From Ectothiorhodospiraceae bacterium (lineage in GTDB: Bacteria; Pseudomonadota; Gammaproteobacteria; Nitrococcales; Aquisalimonadaceae), in the NCBI GenBank assembly GCA_020831885.1, contig JAFIFU010000008.1, forward strand, positions 50,767 to 114,766: a stretch of DNA of 64,000 nucleotides, written 5' to 3'. Shown in pieces: positions 52,050 to 61,057 of the stretch; the first letter of the stretch is position 1, and each line of letters starts with the position of its first letter. The notes under the pieces were generated by a model, which was not told where the DNA came from, ran no database searches, and was given only the letters and a program-made list of their open reading frames with translations. A program made the translations under genes and the position numbers.

Positions 52050-52782
52050 CCGAAATCCCAAGCATGTTCTGCAGTTCATCGGCATTGATGGCGGCATTAC
52101 CGCATTCATCATTGTCGAAGAAGCAGTACACCGCTTTTCCGGAATCCAGCCAGCCGTGGCAGGCGTCGCGCCAGCGGGCCAGCGCTTTGTGGGTGTAGCG
52201 TCCGCGGTAGGCGTCGCCCGGACCGTGCAGGCGCACGTAAACGAAATCCGCAGTAACCTCCAGCGGCGATACCGTGCCGTCCAGATCATGGATGCAGAAG
52301 GCCACGGAATGTCGGGTCAGTGTGTCGAGCACATCGGCACACCACCAGCTTGGGTCACGAAGCTCCATTGCGTAGCGAAAGTCCTTGCTGAGCTGGCTGA
52401 GGAACGCCTGCAGCCGCTTCGGGTTTGCGGACCAGCGGGGAGGGAGCTGGAACAGGATGGGGCCGAGTCGGGAACCCAGGATTTCCATCCGTTTCAGAAG
52501 CGGGGGAACGGTGTTCCGCGGCTCCCTGAGCTTCTTCATGTGGGTGATGTATCGGCTGGCCTTGGCCGCAAACACGAAATCCGTCGGCACCGCCGTCCGC
52601 CAGTGCTCCAGCGTGTCCGGCTCGGGCAGCCGGTAGAAGGAGCTGTTGATCTCGGTGGCGCCAAACCGCTTGCCGTAGTACTCCAGCATCCGCTCGGCGG
52701 GCAGTCCTTGGGGATAGAATGCGTCCATCCAGTGCCGGTAGAACCAGCCGGAGGTGCCGATGTGCGCCTTCGGTTCCTGCAT
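52000..52782 (-). CDS. DUF72 family protein (YecE-like)
   Basis: 260 residues. The TIM-barrel-like DUF72 pattern is complete: HIGTSGWFYRHWMDAFYPQG, EINSSFYRLPEPDTLEHWR, FVFAAKASRYITHMKKL, LGPILFQLPPRW, AMELRDPSWW and VYCFFDNDECGNAAINA. The function is unproven; some members are proposed nucleic-acid or sugar-processing enzymes. It is convergent with the GH65 gene, overlapping by 50 bp. Confidence 0.93.
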   Translation of the reverse strand: MQEPKAHIGTSGWFYRHWMDAFYPQGLPAERMLEYYGKRFGATEINSSFYRLPEPDTLEHWRTAVPTDFVFAAKASRYITHMKKLREPRNTVPPLLKRMEILGSRLGPILFQLPPRWSANPKRLQAFLSQLSKDFRYAMELRDPSWWCADVLDTLTRHSVAFCIHDLDGTVSPLEVTADFVYVRLHGPGDAYRGRYTHKALARWRDACHGWLDSGKAVYCFFDNDECGNAAINADELQNMLGISVTSPVPGSHHGPGPRA

Positions 52783-52882
52783 GCTTGCCTCATCAGCGGC
52801 AGTTTCTGCTTTCCCAAAAGCCTAGCCTGAGACCTGTTGCCGTTCCTTGAGTGCACGGGCGCTCCCGGCCAGACACGTTTCG

Positions 52883-52896
52883 TTGACTGCCGTCAA
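52883..52896 (+). promoter_or_regulatory. FixK/Fnr-type box of the DUF5752-treT-treZ-treY operon
   Basis: TTGACTGCCGTCAA with TAGCGT at 52,919-52,924, exactly the -10 place for a -41.5 activator site. The predicted start near 52,931 is only 2 nt before the ATG at 52,933, implying a nearly leaderless message. Confidence 0.65.
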
Positions 52897-52932
52897 TCCC
52901 GGGCCTCGCCCTGGGTGCTAGCGTCCCGATGC

Positions 52933-53622
52933 ATGGTTACAGACGCGAATCCATCGGAGCATTATCCCGTGTTCGTTGTCCGGGACTGCGCAGTGATCGC
53001 AATCGCCACCGCGCGGCAGGCGAACACGGTGAGCGAGCTGCTGGACGGCATCGCCGCCTCTCCGCCGGAAAGCCTCTACTACCATTTCTGGACCGGGCTG
53101 CTGCAGATGCGGTTCGGAGAGCGCGAGTACAACAACGATTTTGCCGGCTGGGTTGCGCATCAGTTGCACGAGCGCCGGCTCGCAGAGCGGCTGGCGGTGA
53201 TTGACCCCACCGGCTTTCCCGATCTCGAGGTGCTTCGGGGTACCCTGATGGACACCATCCAAAGCGAGATCGACGTGGATGCCCGGCTGCTGTGGCTGCG
53301 CGCCACCACGCCCTTCGATTTCATCCGCTCGCAGATCGTCACCTTCGACAGCGGGCGTCGGGCCAGGACGCCGGAGGAACTTGCCGCCCTGCTGCCGGAG
53401 TTGTCAGTGGAATCCCTGTTCTACCACTTCATTGATGCCCGCCGCCGTGAGCCTTTGGGTGGGGATGATTTCAGCCTTTGGCTGAATAATTTCGACCATG
53501 CCGTGAGGCCATTGATCGACGCGCTTGCAGCCATCGACTACTACTTCGGTAGCCTGGAAGAACTGCGCACCACACTGGCCAGAACTTTCTCGCGCCACCT
53601 GCCCGGCTTGGAGTCGTTATGA
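52933..53622 (+). CDS. DUF5752 family protein
   Basis: 229 residues from ATG 52,933; no ribosome site precedes it. The family pattern is FVVRDCAVIAIATARQANTV, PESLYYHFWTGLLQMRFGER and DFAGWVAHQL, repeated in weaker form in the second half (VESLFYHFIDARRREPLGGD and DFSLWLNNF), so the protein looks like an internal duplication. The function is unknown, but the family is usually found next to TreT-type trehalose synthases, as here (ATGA overlap of stop and start). A regulatory or partner role in trehalose synthesis is inference. Confidence 0.85.
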   Translation: MVTDANPSEHYPVFVVRDCAVIAIATARQANTVSELLDGIAASPPESLYYHFWTGLLQMRFGEREYNNDFAGWVAHQLHERRLAERLAVIDPTGFPDLEVLRGTLMDTIQSEIDVDARLLWLRATTPFDFIRSQIVTFDSGRRARTPEELAALLPELSVESLFYHFIDARRREPLGGDDFSLWLNNFDHAVRPLIDALAAIDYYFGSLEELRTTLARTFSRHLPGLESL

Positions 53623-54857
53623 CGCTTCTGGAGCGTTATGCCGAAGTGGCCGGCAGGGACGTGGTGGAGCACCTGCGGCAGCTGGCCGGATTGCTGAAGG
53701 GCGCGCGCGTCGTGCATGTCAACGCCACGGCCACGGGCGGTGGCGTGGCGGAAATTCTCGCCCCATTGATTCCGCTGAGCCGGGAACTGGGCCTCGATGC
53801 GCGCTGGGAGGTGCTTGACGGTACGCCTGAGTTCTTCGCCTGCACCAAACTCATGCACAATGCCATACAGGGGAAGCGGGCGGCCCCGGACGAGCAGGCG
53901 CTGCGCGCGTACGAAGAGGTCAATGCCGGCAACGCCGCGCGGCTGACGGGGGTGCTGAACGATGCCGAGTTCGTGTTTGTTCACGATCCCCAGCCGGCGG
54001 CTCTGATCCGGCATTTCTCGAAGCGTTCCGGACATTGGATCTGGCGCTGCCATATCGACGCCAGCCATCCGGACTCCCGGGTCTGGCGCTATCTGCAGAC
54101 GCATGTGGCCGGCTATGATGCCAGTGTGTTCTCGTTGCCGGCCTTCGTGCGCGCGTTGCCGCACCGAAGCTACGTGATCCCGCCTGCTATCGATCCGCTG
54201 GGGGACAAGAACCGCGACCTTCCGGACGAGCAGGTGCGGAGCATCTGCGAGCGTAACGGGCTGGACATGAACCGACCCCGCATCGTTCAGATATCCCGCT
54301 TCGACTGGTTCAAGGACCCGCTGGGTGTGATCGCTGCCTACCGGATCGCAAAACCTTTTCTGCCCGAGCTGCAGCTCCTGCTCGCCGGCGGTGGCGCCAG
54401 CGACGATCCGGAGGGTGTGGAGGTGCTGAGGGCGGTGCGCGAGGAAGCGGGGGATGATCCGGACATTCACGTGGCCGACTTGCCGCCCGGGGATAACGTC
54501 ACGGTGAATGCCCTGCAGCGTGGCGCCGACATTGTGGTGCAGAAGTCGCTGCGGGAAGGCTTCGGACTCACCGTCGCCGAAGGGTTCTGGAAGGGGCGAC
54601 CGGTTATCGGCGGCGACACCGGCGGCATCCGTCTGCAGGTGGTGGATCACCATACGGGATTTCTGGTTGCCTCGGCGGAGGGCGCCGCACTGCGGATCCG
54701 CTACCTGTTGCACGACGATGCGCGCCGGCAACGGATGGGTGAAAAGGCGCGGGAGTTTGCCCGCCGGAGTTTTCTGCTCACCCGGCAGCTTCGTGAATAC
54801 CTGACACTGATGGTTGCCCTGCAGCGCGGGGCGGAGGAGCGCATCGGGGCGGACTGA
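53619..54857 (+). CDS. treT: Trehalose glycosyltransferring synthase (GT4)
   Basis: 412 residues. GT-B fold of family GT4: VVHVNATATGGGVAEILAPL, EVLDGTPEFFACTKLMHNAI, WRCHIDASHPD, IVQISRFDWFKDPLGVI and the EGFGLTVAEGFWKGRPVIG donor-site motif. TreT joins NDP-glucose and glucose to trehalose in a reversible reaction. Homologues next to DUF5752 are common. Its ATG overlaps the DUF5752 stop by 4 bp, and treZ follows 9 bp later. With glgC in the same cluster, ADP-glucose is a plausible donor. Confidence 0.92.
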   Translation: MTLLERYAEVAGRDVVEHLRQLAGLLKGARVVHVNATATGGGVAEILAPLIPLSRELGLDARWEVLDGTPEFFACTKLMHNAIQGKRAAPDEQALRAYEEVNAGNAARLTGVLNDAEFVFVHDPQPAALIRHFSKRSGHWIWRCHIDASHPDSRVWRYLQTHVAGYDASVFSLPAFVRALPHRSYVIPPAIDPLGDKNRDLPDEQVRSICERNGLDMNRPRIVQISRFDWFKDPLGVIAAYRIAKPFLPELQLLLAGGGASDDPEGVEVLRAVREEAGDDPDIHVADLPPGDNVTVNALQRGADIVVQKSLREGFGLTVAEGFWKGRPVIGGDTGGIRLQVVDHHTGFLVASAEGAALRIRYLLHDDARRQRMGEKAREFARRSFLLTRQLREYLTLMVALQRGAEERIGAD

Positions 54858-54866
54858 GGATCTGCC

Positions 54867-56669
54867 ATGGAGTACCGGCATAGCATGCCTTTCGGCGCCG
54901 AGGTGCAGGATGATGGCAGCGTGCGCTTTCAGCTCTGGGCCCCTGCGGCGAAACGGGTTTCACTGCTGCCCGCCGCCGGGCGGAGAGATCTGCCCATGGA
55001 GCGGTTGGAAGAAGGCTGGTTTGCGCTGCGCACGGCGGCTGCAGGCCCCGGTTTCCGATACCGTTTTCTCATCGACGGGCGGCTGGAGGTCGCCGATCCC
55101 GCATCCCGCTTCCAGCCGGAGGGCGTTGAAGGCCCCAGCCAGGTGGTCGATCCCCGTAGCTACCGATGGCGGTCCGCTGCGTGGTGCGGACGGTCATGGG
55201 AAGAGGCCGTCATCTACGAGTTGCATGTGGGCAGCTACGGTCCCGGCGGCAATTTCGATGCGGTGCGTCGGCGGCTCGATCACTTGTCGCAGCTCGGTGT
55301 CACCGCGCTCCAGTTGATGCCTGTGGCAGAAGTGCCCGGTCGCTGGAACTGGGGTTACGATGGTGTACTGCCGTTCGCCCCTCATCATGGCTACGGCGGC
55401 CCGGCAGGGCTCAAGCGCCTGGTGGACGAAGCGCACCAGCGCAGGCTGATGGTGCTCCTGGATGTGGTCTACAACCACTTCGGGCCCCAGGGCAACCATC
55501 TGCCGAAGTATGCCCCCGACTTTCTTTCCGGCCGCCACCAGACGCCCTGGGGAGCGGCGATCAACTTCGATGATGAGGGCGCCGGACCGGTGCGCCGCTT
55601 CTTCGTGGAAAACGCCCTGTACTGGCTGGAGGAATACCGGTTAGACGGACTGCGGTTGGATGCAGTCCATGCGATCATCGATGAATCCAGCCCGCATATC
55701 CTGATCGCGCTTGCGGAAGCCGTGCAGCGCAGCGCCGGGCGCATCCGCCACGTTCACTTGGTGCTGGAGAACGACGGTAACGAAAGCCGTTATCTTCAAC
55801 GCAACGAAGATGGCAGCGCCCGCCACTATGCGGCGCAATGGAACGACGATCTCCACCATGCGCTGCATGTCCTGATCACCGGAGAATCGGCCGGGTATTA
55901 TCGAGATTATGCCGAGGACCCCGTCGGGCATCTTCTCCGCTGCCTGGAACAGGGTTTTGCCTGGCAGGGGGAGATCTCGCCGTACCGGAATGGCCGCCGG
56001 CGCGGAGAGAGTACGGCCGGCTTGCCGTTGACCGCGTTTGTCAGCTTTCTGCAGAACCACGACCAGATCGGCAACCGGGCGACCGGCGAGCGGATCACCT
56101 GCCTTGCGCCGGATCAGGCTGTGCGGGCGGCCACGGCGGTGCTGTTGCTGGCACCGTCTCCGCCGCTGCTGTTCATGGGGCAGGAATGGGGCAGCGAACA
56201 GCCCTTTCCGTACTTCTGCGATTTTGATGAGCCACTGGCCACCGCTGTGCGCGAGGGTCGCCGGCGGGAGTTTCCGGACATGCTGGCGGAGCAGCTTCCC
56301 GATCCGACCGACGCGGGCACGTTCTCTTCTGCCGTGCTGGACTGGCGGCGCATGCAGGCGGCTGCCGGGCAGGAGTGGCTGGAACTGCACACCGGACTGC
56401 TGGGCCTGCGTCGCGAGCTGATCGTGCCGCTGCTCCATGCGATGCATCCGGTGTCCGGCGCCTTTCGGCGGCTCGGAGGGCGGTCGATCGCCGCCGCCTG
56501 GGAAAGCGAGGGCGTACGGTTCAGCATGCTGGCGAACCTGGGGCCGAATGCGTCGGGGGAAATCGAGCTGCCGCCCGGTACCTGCATTTACGCAACCCCG
56601 ACCCTTCCGGCAGGGGGAGGCCCGGTCACGTTACCGCCCTGGAGCGTGGCCTGGTACCGGTGCCAATGA
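54867..56669 (+). CDS. treZ: Malto-oligosyltrehalose trehalohydrolase
   Basis: 600 residues. The N-terminal CBM48-like sandwich is FGAEVQDDGSVRFQLWAPAA. The GH13 barrel has MPVAEVPGRWNWGYDG, DVVYNHFGPQGNHLP, the nucleophile Asp in YRLDGLRLDAVHAI, the acid Glu in VHLVLENDGNESRY and SFLQNHDQIGNRATGER. It cuts trehalose from maltooligosyl-trehalose made by TreY. Its stop overlaps the treY ATG (ATGA), so they are translationally coupled. Confidence 0.96.
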   Translation: MEYRHSMPFGAEVQDDGSVRFQLWAPAAKRVSLLPAAGRRDLPMERLEEGWFALRTAAAGPGFRYRFLIDGRLEVADPASRFQPEGVEGPSQVVDPRSYRWRSAAWCGRSWEEAVIYELHVGSYGPGGNFDAVRRRLDHLSQLGVTALQLMPVAEVPGRWNWGYDGVLPFAPHHGYGGPAGLKRLVDEAHQRRLMVLLDVVYNHFGPQGNHLPKYAPDFLSGRHQTPWGAAINFDDEGAGPVRRFFVENALYWLEEYRLDGLRLDAVHAIIDESSPHILIALAEAVQRSAGRIRHVHLVLENDGNESRYLQRNEDGSARHYAAQWNDDLHHALHVLITGESAGYYRDYAEDPVGHLLRCLEQGFAWQGEISPYRNGRRRGESTAGLPLTAFVSFLQNHDQIGNRATGERITCLAPDQAVRAATAVLLLAPSPPLLFMGQEWGSEQPFPYFCDFDEPLATAVREGRRREFPDMLAEQLPDPTDAGTFSSAVLDWRRMQAAAGQEWLELHTGLLGLRRELIVPLLHAMHPVSGAFRRLGGRSIAAAWESEGVRFSMLANLGPNASGEIELPPGTCIYATPTLPAGGGPVTLPPWSVAWYRCQ

Positions 56670-59542
56670 GCGGGCCGCACCCCATCCCCGATGCAAGCTA
56701 TCGCCTGCAACTGGGCAAGGACTGTACCTTTGCCGATGCGGCCGAACTGGTGCCGTATTTGGCGGAACTCGGGGTCAGCCACGTTTACTGTTCCCCCTAT
56801 CTCAAGGCGCGTCACGGCAGCGCCCATGGCTATGACATCACCGACCATAATGCCTTCCATCCGCAGATTGGCAGTGAGGTGACGTTCCGCCGGTTTGTCG
56901 AGGCGCTGCGCGGCCACGGCATGGGGCACATGCTGGACCTGGTCAGCAACCACATGGGCGTGGGCAGTGACGACAATGCGTGGTGGCTCGACGTGCTGGA
57001 AAGCGGACCGGCCGCAGCCCATGCGCATTACTTCGATATCGACTGGAAGCCCGTACTGGCGCGCCTACGGGGGCGCGTCCTGTTGCCGGTGCTGGGCGAT
57101 CACTACGGTGCGGTACTGGAGCGGGGGGATATCCCTCTGCGGTTCGCCCCCGAGCGCGGTGTGTTTCACATCCGCTACGGGCCCCATTACTGCCCGCTGG
57201 ATCCCGCAACGTACCCGGACATCCTGGACCGGGCTGCACTCCGGCTTGGTGGAAGAACCGCCCGCAGTGGCTTGCAGGAACTGAGTGCGGCGTTCCGGAC
57301 GCTTCCGCCGCGGGAGGCGCACGAACCGGCCTTGCTGGCGCGTCGACAGCGCGATGTGCCGATCCTGAGACAGCGGCTTGCGGAGCTGTGCGCATCGCAG
57401 GCGCCGGTGCCGGAGGCGCTCGAAGCCGAAGCCGCCGCCCTCAGCGGCGTGCCCGGAGACCGGGCCAGCTTCGATGCCCTGCACGAACTGCTGGAGGCCC
57501 AGGCGTTCCGGCTCGCGCACTGGCGGGTGGCCGCCGACGAGATCAATTACCGGCGCTTCTTCGATATCAACGACCTGGCCTGCCTGCGTATGGAGGAGGA
57601 GTCCGTCTTTGATGATGTCCATCGTCTGATAACCCGCCTGGTCTCGGCGGGAGATCTGCAAGGGCTGCGGATCGATCACGTGGACGGACTCTACGATCCC
57701 GGCGATTACACTCGGCGCCTGCGCCGGTTCTTCGGGGGCTACCTGGTGGTGGAAAAGATTCTTGCCAGCGGTGAGCAGTTACCTGGGGAATGGCCTGTGC
57801 ACGGCACCACCGGATACGAGTTCGCGAACCTGGTCGGCAGACTGTTGATGGACCCGGCCGGCGAACGGGCCCTCACACGCCTGTACTACCGGTTCGTGCG
57901 GATGCAGCCGGACTTCGATGAAGTACTCCATGCCTGCAAGCGCCTGGTGATCCGAAGCCAGCTCTCCGGCGAACTCACCACGTTGGCGAACATGGCGGAC
58001 GTCATCGCCCAGAGTGATCGGCATACCCGTGACTTCACCCTGAACGGGCTGCGGGATGCGCTGGCGGAGATTGCTGCCTGGTTTCCGGTGTATCGCACCT
58101 ATGTGGACCAGGAAGGGGCATCCCCCCAGGACCGCCATTATGTGGGTTGGGCGGTGGCACGGGCGGTGGGCCGCGTGCCGGCGGAGGATGCGGCGGCGTA
58201 TCGTTTCCTGGAAGAGTTGCTGTTGCTGGAGGCCGCCTCCCTGGATCGGGACGCGGCACTGGGTGAACGCGCCCGGCGCTTTGTACAGCGCTTCCAGCAG
58301 TACACCGGTCCGGTGATGGCGAAGGCGCTGGAGGATACCGCGTTCTACCGCTACAACCTGCTCGTTTCCCTGAACGAGGTAGGGGGCGATCCACGGCGAT
58401 TCAGTATTTCACCGCCCGCGTTCCATCGCGCCAATTGCCAGCGCCTGGAGCGTCTGCGGCACTGCATGCTGGCCGGCTCCACCCACGACAGCAAGCGAAG
58501 CGAAGACGTGCGTGCCCGGCTTGCGGTGTTGTCAGAGATGCCGGAGGCCTGGCGGAAGCGGGTGTTCCGCTGGAGACGGCTCACCCGGCGGTTTCGTCGT
58601 GAACTGAACGGCGGTGTGGTGCCCTCGCGGAATGATGAATACCTGTTCTACCAGACCCTGCTGGGCGTCTGGCCTTCGTTTCCTCCAGGCCGGCAGGAAC
58701 TGGCCGAACTGACGGAACGGATGGTGGCCTACATGCTGAAGGCAGTACGCGAGGCGAAGCTGGATACCTCGTGGATCAACCCCAACCCGGATTACGAGGA
58801 CGGGATCGAACACTTCGTGCGAGCGGTCCTGCGGCCGGCACGCCGCAACGCCTTTCTGGCCGACTTTCGCTCGTTCCACCAGGGTGTGGCCCGGTTCGGC
58901 GCCCTGAACGGGCTTTCCCAGACGCTGCTCCGCCTCACCGCGCCCGGGGTGCCGGATATCTACCAGGGGAACGAACTGTGGCGTTTCGACCTGGTGGACC
59001 CCGACAACCGGCGGCCGGTGGACTTCGAGCGCAGGCACCGCCTGCTGGAGCAGCTGCTGCAGCTCTGGGCGGCACCCGATGCACTGCGGCGGATTGCGAT
59101 GCTGACGGAGGACCCCTGCGATGACCGCGTCAAACTGCTAGTGACCTGGCGCACGCTGAACTGGCGTCGGCGCAACGCAGCCTTGTACCGGGAAGGCGAC
59201 TACCATCCGTTGGAGGCTGACGGTACTGCCGCCGAACACGTCTGCGCCTTCGCTCGCACCCATGAGGACGAGTGGGCAGCAACGCTGGCCCTGCGCTGGC
59301 CGTTGCGGCTTCTTGGCGACGAGCAAGGGCCGCTGCCGTCGTCGGAGCGCTGGGGCGACACCTGGGTGGATCTCGCCGGCCTGGCGACCGGCGGGTTCTG
59401 CCAGGATGTGCTGACCGGTGCGCGTATCCCCCTGTACAAACGGCAGGGCAGGCTGGTTGCTGCGGCCGCCGAACTGTTCCGGATCCTGCCGGTGGCGTTG
59501 GTCTGCAAGGCGCGTTCCGGGGAAGATGTCGAGCGGTACTGA
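56666..59542 (+). CDS. treY: Malto-oligosyltrehalose synthase
   Basis: 958 residues from ATG 56,666; the in-frame extension to 56,375 lies inside treZ and is rejected. GH13 TreY features: PDASYRLQLGKDCTFADAAE, MLDLVSNHMGVGSDDNAWWL, the catalytic Asp in LQGLRIDHVDGLYDPG, the Glu in LVVEKILASGEQLP, and HGTTGYEFANLVGRL. It isomerises the reducing-end linkage of maltodextrin to the trehalose 1,1-bond. Last gene of DUF5752-treT-treZ-treY; it converges with malQ after 18 bp. Length is slightly above the usual 720-940. Confidence 0.95.
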   Translation: MSGPHPIPDASYRLQLGKDCTFADAAELVPYLAELGVSHVYCSPYLKARHGSAHGYDITDHNAFHPQIGSEVTFRRFVEALRGHGMGHMLDLVSNHMGVGSDDNAWWLDVLESGPAAAHAHYFDIDWKPVLARLRGRVLLPVLGDHYGAVLERGDIPLRFAPERGVFHIRYGPHYCPLDPATYPDILDRAALRLGGRTARSGLQELSAAFRTLPPREAHEPALLARRQRDVPILRQRLAELCASQAPVPEALEAEAAALSGVPGDRASFDALHELLEAQAFRLAHWRVAADEINYRRFFDINDLACLRMEEESVFDDVHRLITRLVSAGDLQGLRIDHVDGLYDPGDYTRRLRRFFGGYLVVEKILASGEQLPGEWPVHGTTGYEFANLVGRLLMDPAGERALTRLYYRFVRMQPDFDEVLHACKRLVIRSQLSGELTTLANMADVIAQSDRHTRDFTLNGLRDALAEIAAWFPVYRTYVDQEGASPQDRHYVGWAVARAVGRVPAEDAAAYRFLEELLLLEAASLDRDAALGERARRFVQRFQQYTGPVMAKALEDTAFYRYNLLVSLNEVGGDPRRFSISPPAFHRANCQRLERLRHCMLAGSTHDSKRSEDVRARLAVLSEMPEAWRKRVFRWRRLTRRFRRELNGGVVPSRNDEYLFYQTLLGVWPSFPPGRQELAELTERMVAYMLKAVREAKLDTSWINPNPDYEDGIEHFVRAVLRPARRNAFLADFRSFHQGVARFGALNGLSQTLLRLTAPGVPDIYQGNELWRFDLVDPDNRRPVDFERRHRLLEQLLQLWAAPDALRRIAMLTEDPCDDRVKLLVTWRTLNWRRRNAALYREGDYHPLEADGTAAEHVCAFARTHEDEWAATLALRWPLRLLGDEQGPLPSSERWGDTWVDLAGLATGGFCQDVLTGARIPLYKRQGRLVAAAAELFRILPVALVCKARSGEDVERY

Positions 59543-59560
59543 CAGCAAGTTGCAGAACCA

Positions 59561-61057
59561 TCAGGCGGGGTCCGGCGGCAGGCGGTCGCAGCTGGCGAGC
59601 ATGCTGCGGATCCAGGGTTCAGGGCCATCGTTCAGTGGATGGGTTTCCAGCCGCCACCCCCAGTTGCCGCGCGGGTTACCGGGGGTATTCATGCGCGCCT
59701 CGGACCCCAGGCCGAGCAGATCCTGCATGGGTACTACCGCAAGGCGCCCGACCGATGCCATTGCCGCATGCACCAGGGCCCGGGGCATGTCCTCGTGCGG
59801 ATGGCACAGGAAGCCCAGCACCTCCCGGCGCTGATCCGCCGATAGCGATCGCCACCAGCCCAAGGTGGTGTCATTGTCATGGGTGCCGGTGTACACGACA
59901 GATTCCGGTACGTGGTTCCCGGGGCGGTGGGGGTTGTCGGCGTCGCCTTCGAACCCAAACTGCAGGACGCGCATCCCGGGAAAGCCGAGTGTGCGGCGCA
60001 GTTGATCGACGGCGGGGGTGATGTCGCCCAGATCCTCGGCGACCAGTTGCAGCGGACCCAAGGCGTTGAACACAGCGTCGAAGACTTCGCGGCCCGGGCC
60101 TTCTCGCCAGGCTCCCTGCTTGGCGGTACGCGCCTCGGCGGGAACGGCCCAGTACGACTCGAAGCCGCGGAAGTGGTCAATACGTAGCAGGTCGAACAGC
60201 CCGCACTGGGCGCGAAAGCGTTCGATCCACCAGTCATGGCCATTGGCAGCCAGGCGGTCCCAGCGGTACAGCGGGTTACCCCAGCGCTGCCCGGTGGCGG
60301 AGAAGGCATCCGGGGGAACCCCGGCCACTTCCCGTGGCCGCCCGGTTTCGTCCACGGTGAAGTAGTCGCGCCAGCGCCACACATCGGCGCTGTCATCCGC
60401 CACGTAGATCGGCAGATCGCCGAACAGACGCACCCCTTGGGCGTGTGCATGGGCCTTCAGTGCCTCCCATTGCCGGAAGAACAGGTACTGGCCGAAGCAC
60501 TCCTGCTGGATCAGCGCGGCCGATTGCTTCCGAACGTCCTGCAGCGGATCAGGCGCCCGGGTGCGCAGTTCCCTCGGCCAGTCGTACCAGGCCCGATCGC
60601 CGTGCAGCAGACCGATGGTTCGAAACAACGCATAATCCGGGAGCCAGGCCGACTGCGCCTCCAGGAATTGCTCGTAGTGAGAACGCCGGGCGGCGTCGGC
60701 GTCCCGGCAGAACGTGGTCCACGCCCGTGCAACCAGTCCCCGGCGGTCAGGCAGGGCGTTGTCTTCCGCGCCCAGGCTGCTCTGGTCGATCAGGCCCTCA
60801 TCCTGCAGTAGTTCCGCGCTCAGCAGGCCCGTGTGCCCGGCAAAACTCGAGCGTGGTCGGTAAGGCGATAGGTCGTCATGCACCGGACCCACGGGCAGCA
60901 TCTGCCAGACGGCGAAGCCGGCTTCGGCCAGGTAGTCCACGAAACGCCGGGCGCCGGGGCCCAGATCGCCTTGCGGCCCCGAGCCGGGTAGCGAGGTCGG
61001 GTGCAGCAGCACGCCGGCCCGGCGCTCCTGCAACCAGCATGGGGCTTCCTTGGTCAC
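59561..61057 (-). CDS. malQ: 4-alpha-glucanotransferase (amylomaltase)
   Basis: 498 residues from GTG 61,057, which overlaps the GH57 stop by 4 bp; longer in-frame starts would sit inside GH57. GH77 motifs: RAGVLLHPTSLPGSGPQGDL, SPYRPRSSFAGH, FGDLPIYVADDSADVW, the catalytic Asp in LLRIDHFRGFESYW, the Glu in LVAEDLGDITP, and YTGTHDNDTTLGWW. It transfers maltodextrin segments, feeding both phosphorylase and TreY with longer chains and releasing glucose. It is the last gene of the glgC-GH57-malQ operon. Confidence 0.95.
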   Translation of the reverse strand: MTKEAPCWLQERRAGVLLHPTSLPGSGPQGDLGPGARRFVDYLAEAGFAVWQMLPVGPVHDDLSPYRPRSSFAGHTGLLSAELLQDEGLIDQSSLGAEDNALPDRRGLVARAWTTFCRDADAARRSHYEQFLEAQSAWLPDYALFRTIGLLHGDRAWYDWPRELRTRAPDPLQDVRKQSAALIQQECFGQYLFFRQWEALKAHAHAQGVRLFGDLPIYVADDSADVWRWRDYFTVDETGRPREVAGVPPDAFSATGQRWGNPLYRWDRLAANGHDWWIERFRAQCGLFDLLRIDHFRGFESYWAVPAEARTAKQGAWREGPGREVFDAVFNALGPLQLVAEDLGDITPAVDQLRRTLGFPGMRVLQFGFEGDADNPHRPGNHVPESVVYTGTHDNDTTLGWWRSLSADQRREVLGFLCHPHEDMPRALVHAAMASVGRLAVVPMQDLLGLGSEARMNTPGNPRGNWGWRLETHPLNDGPEPWIRSMLASCDRLPPDPA

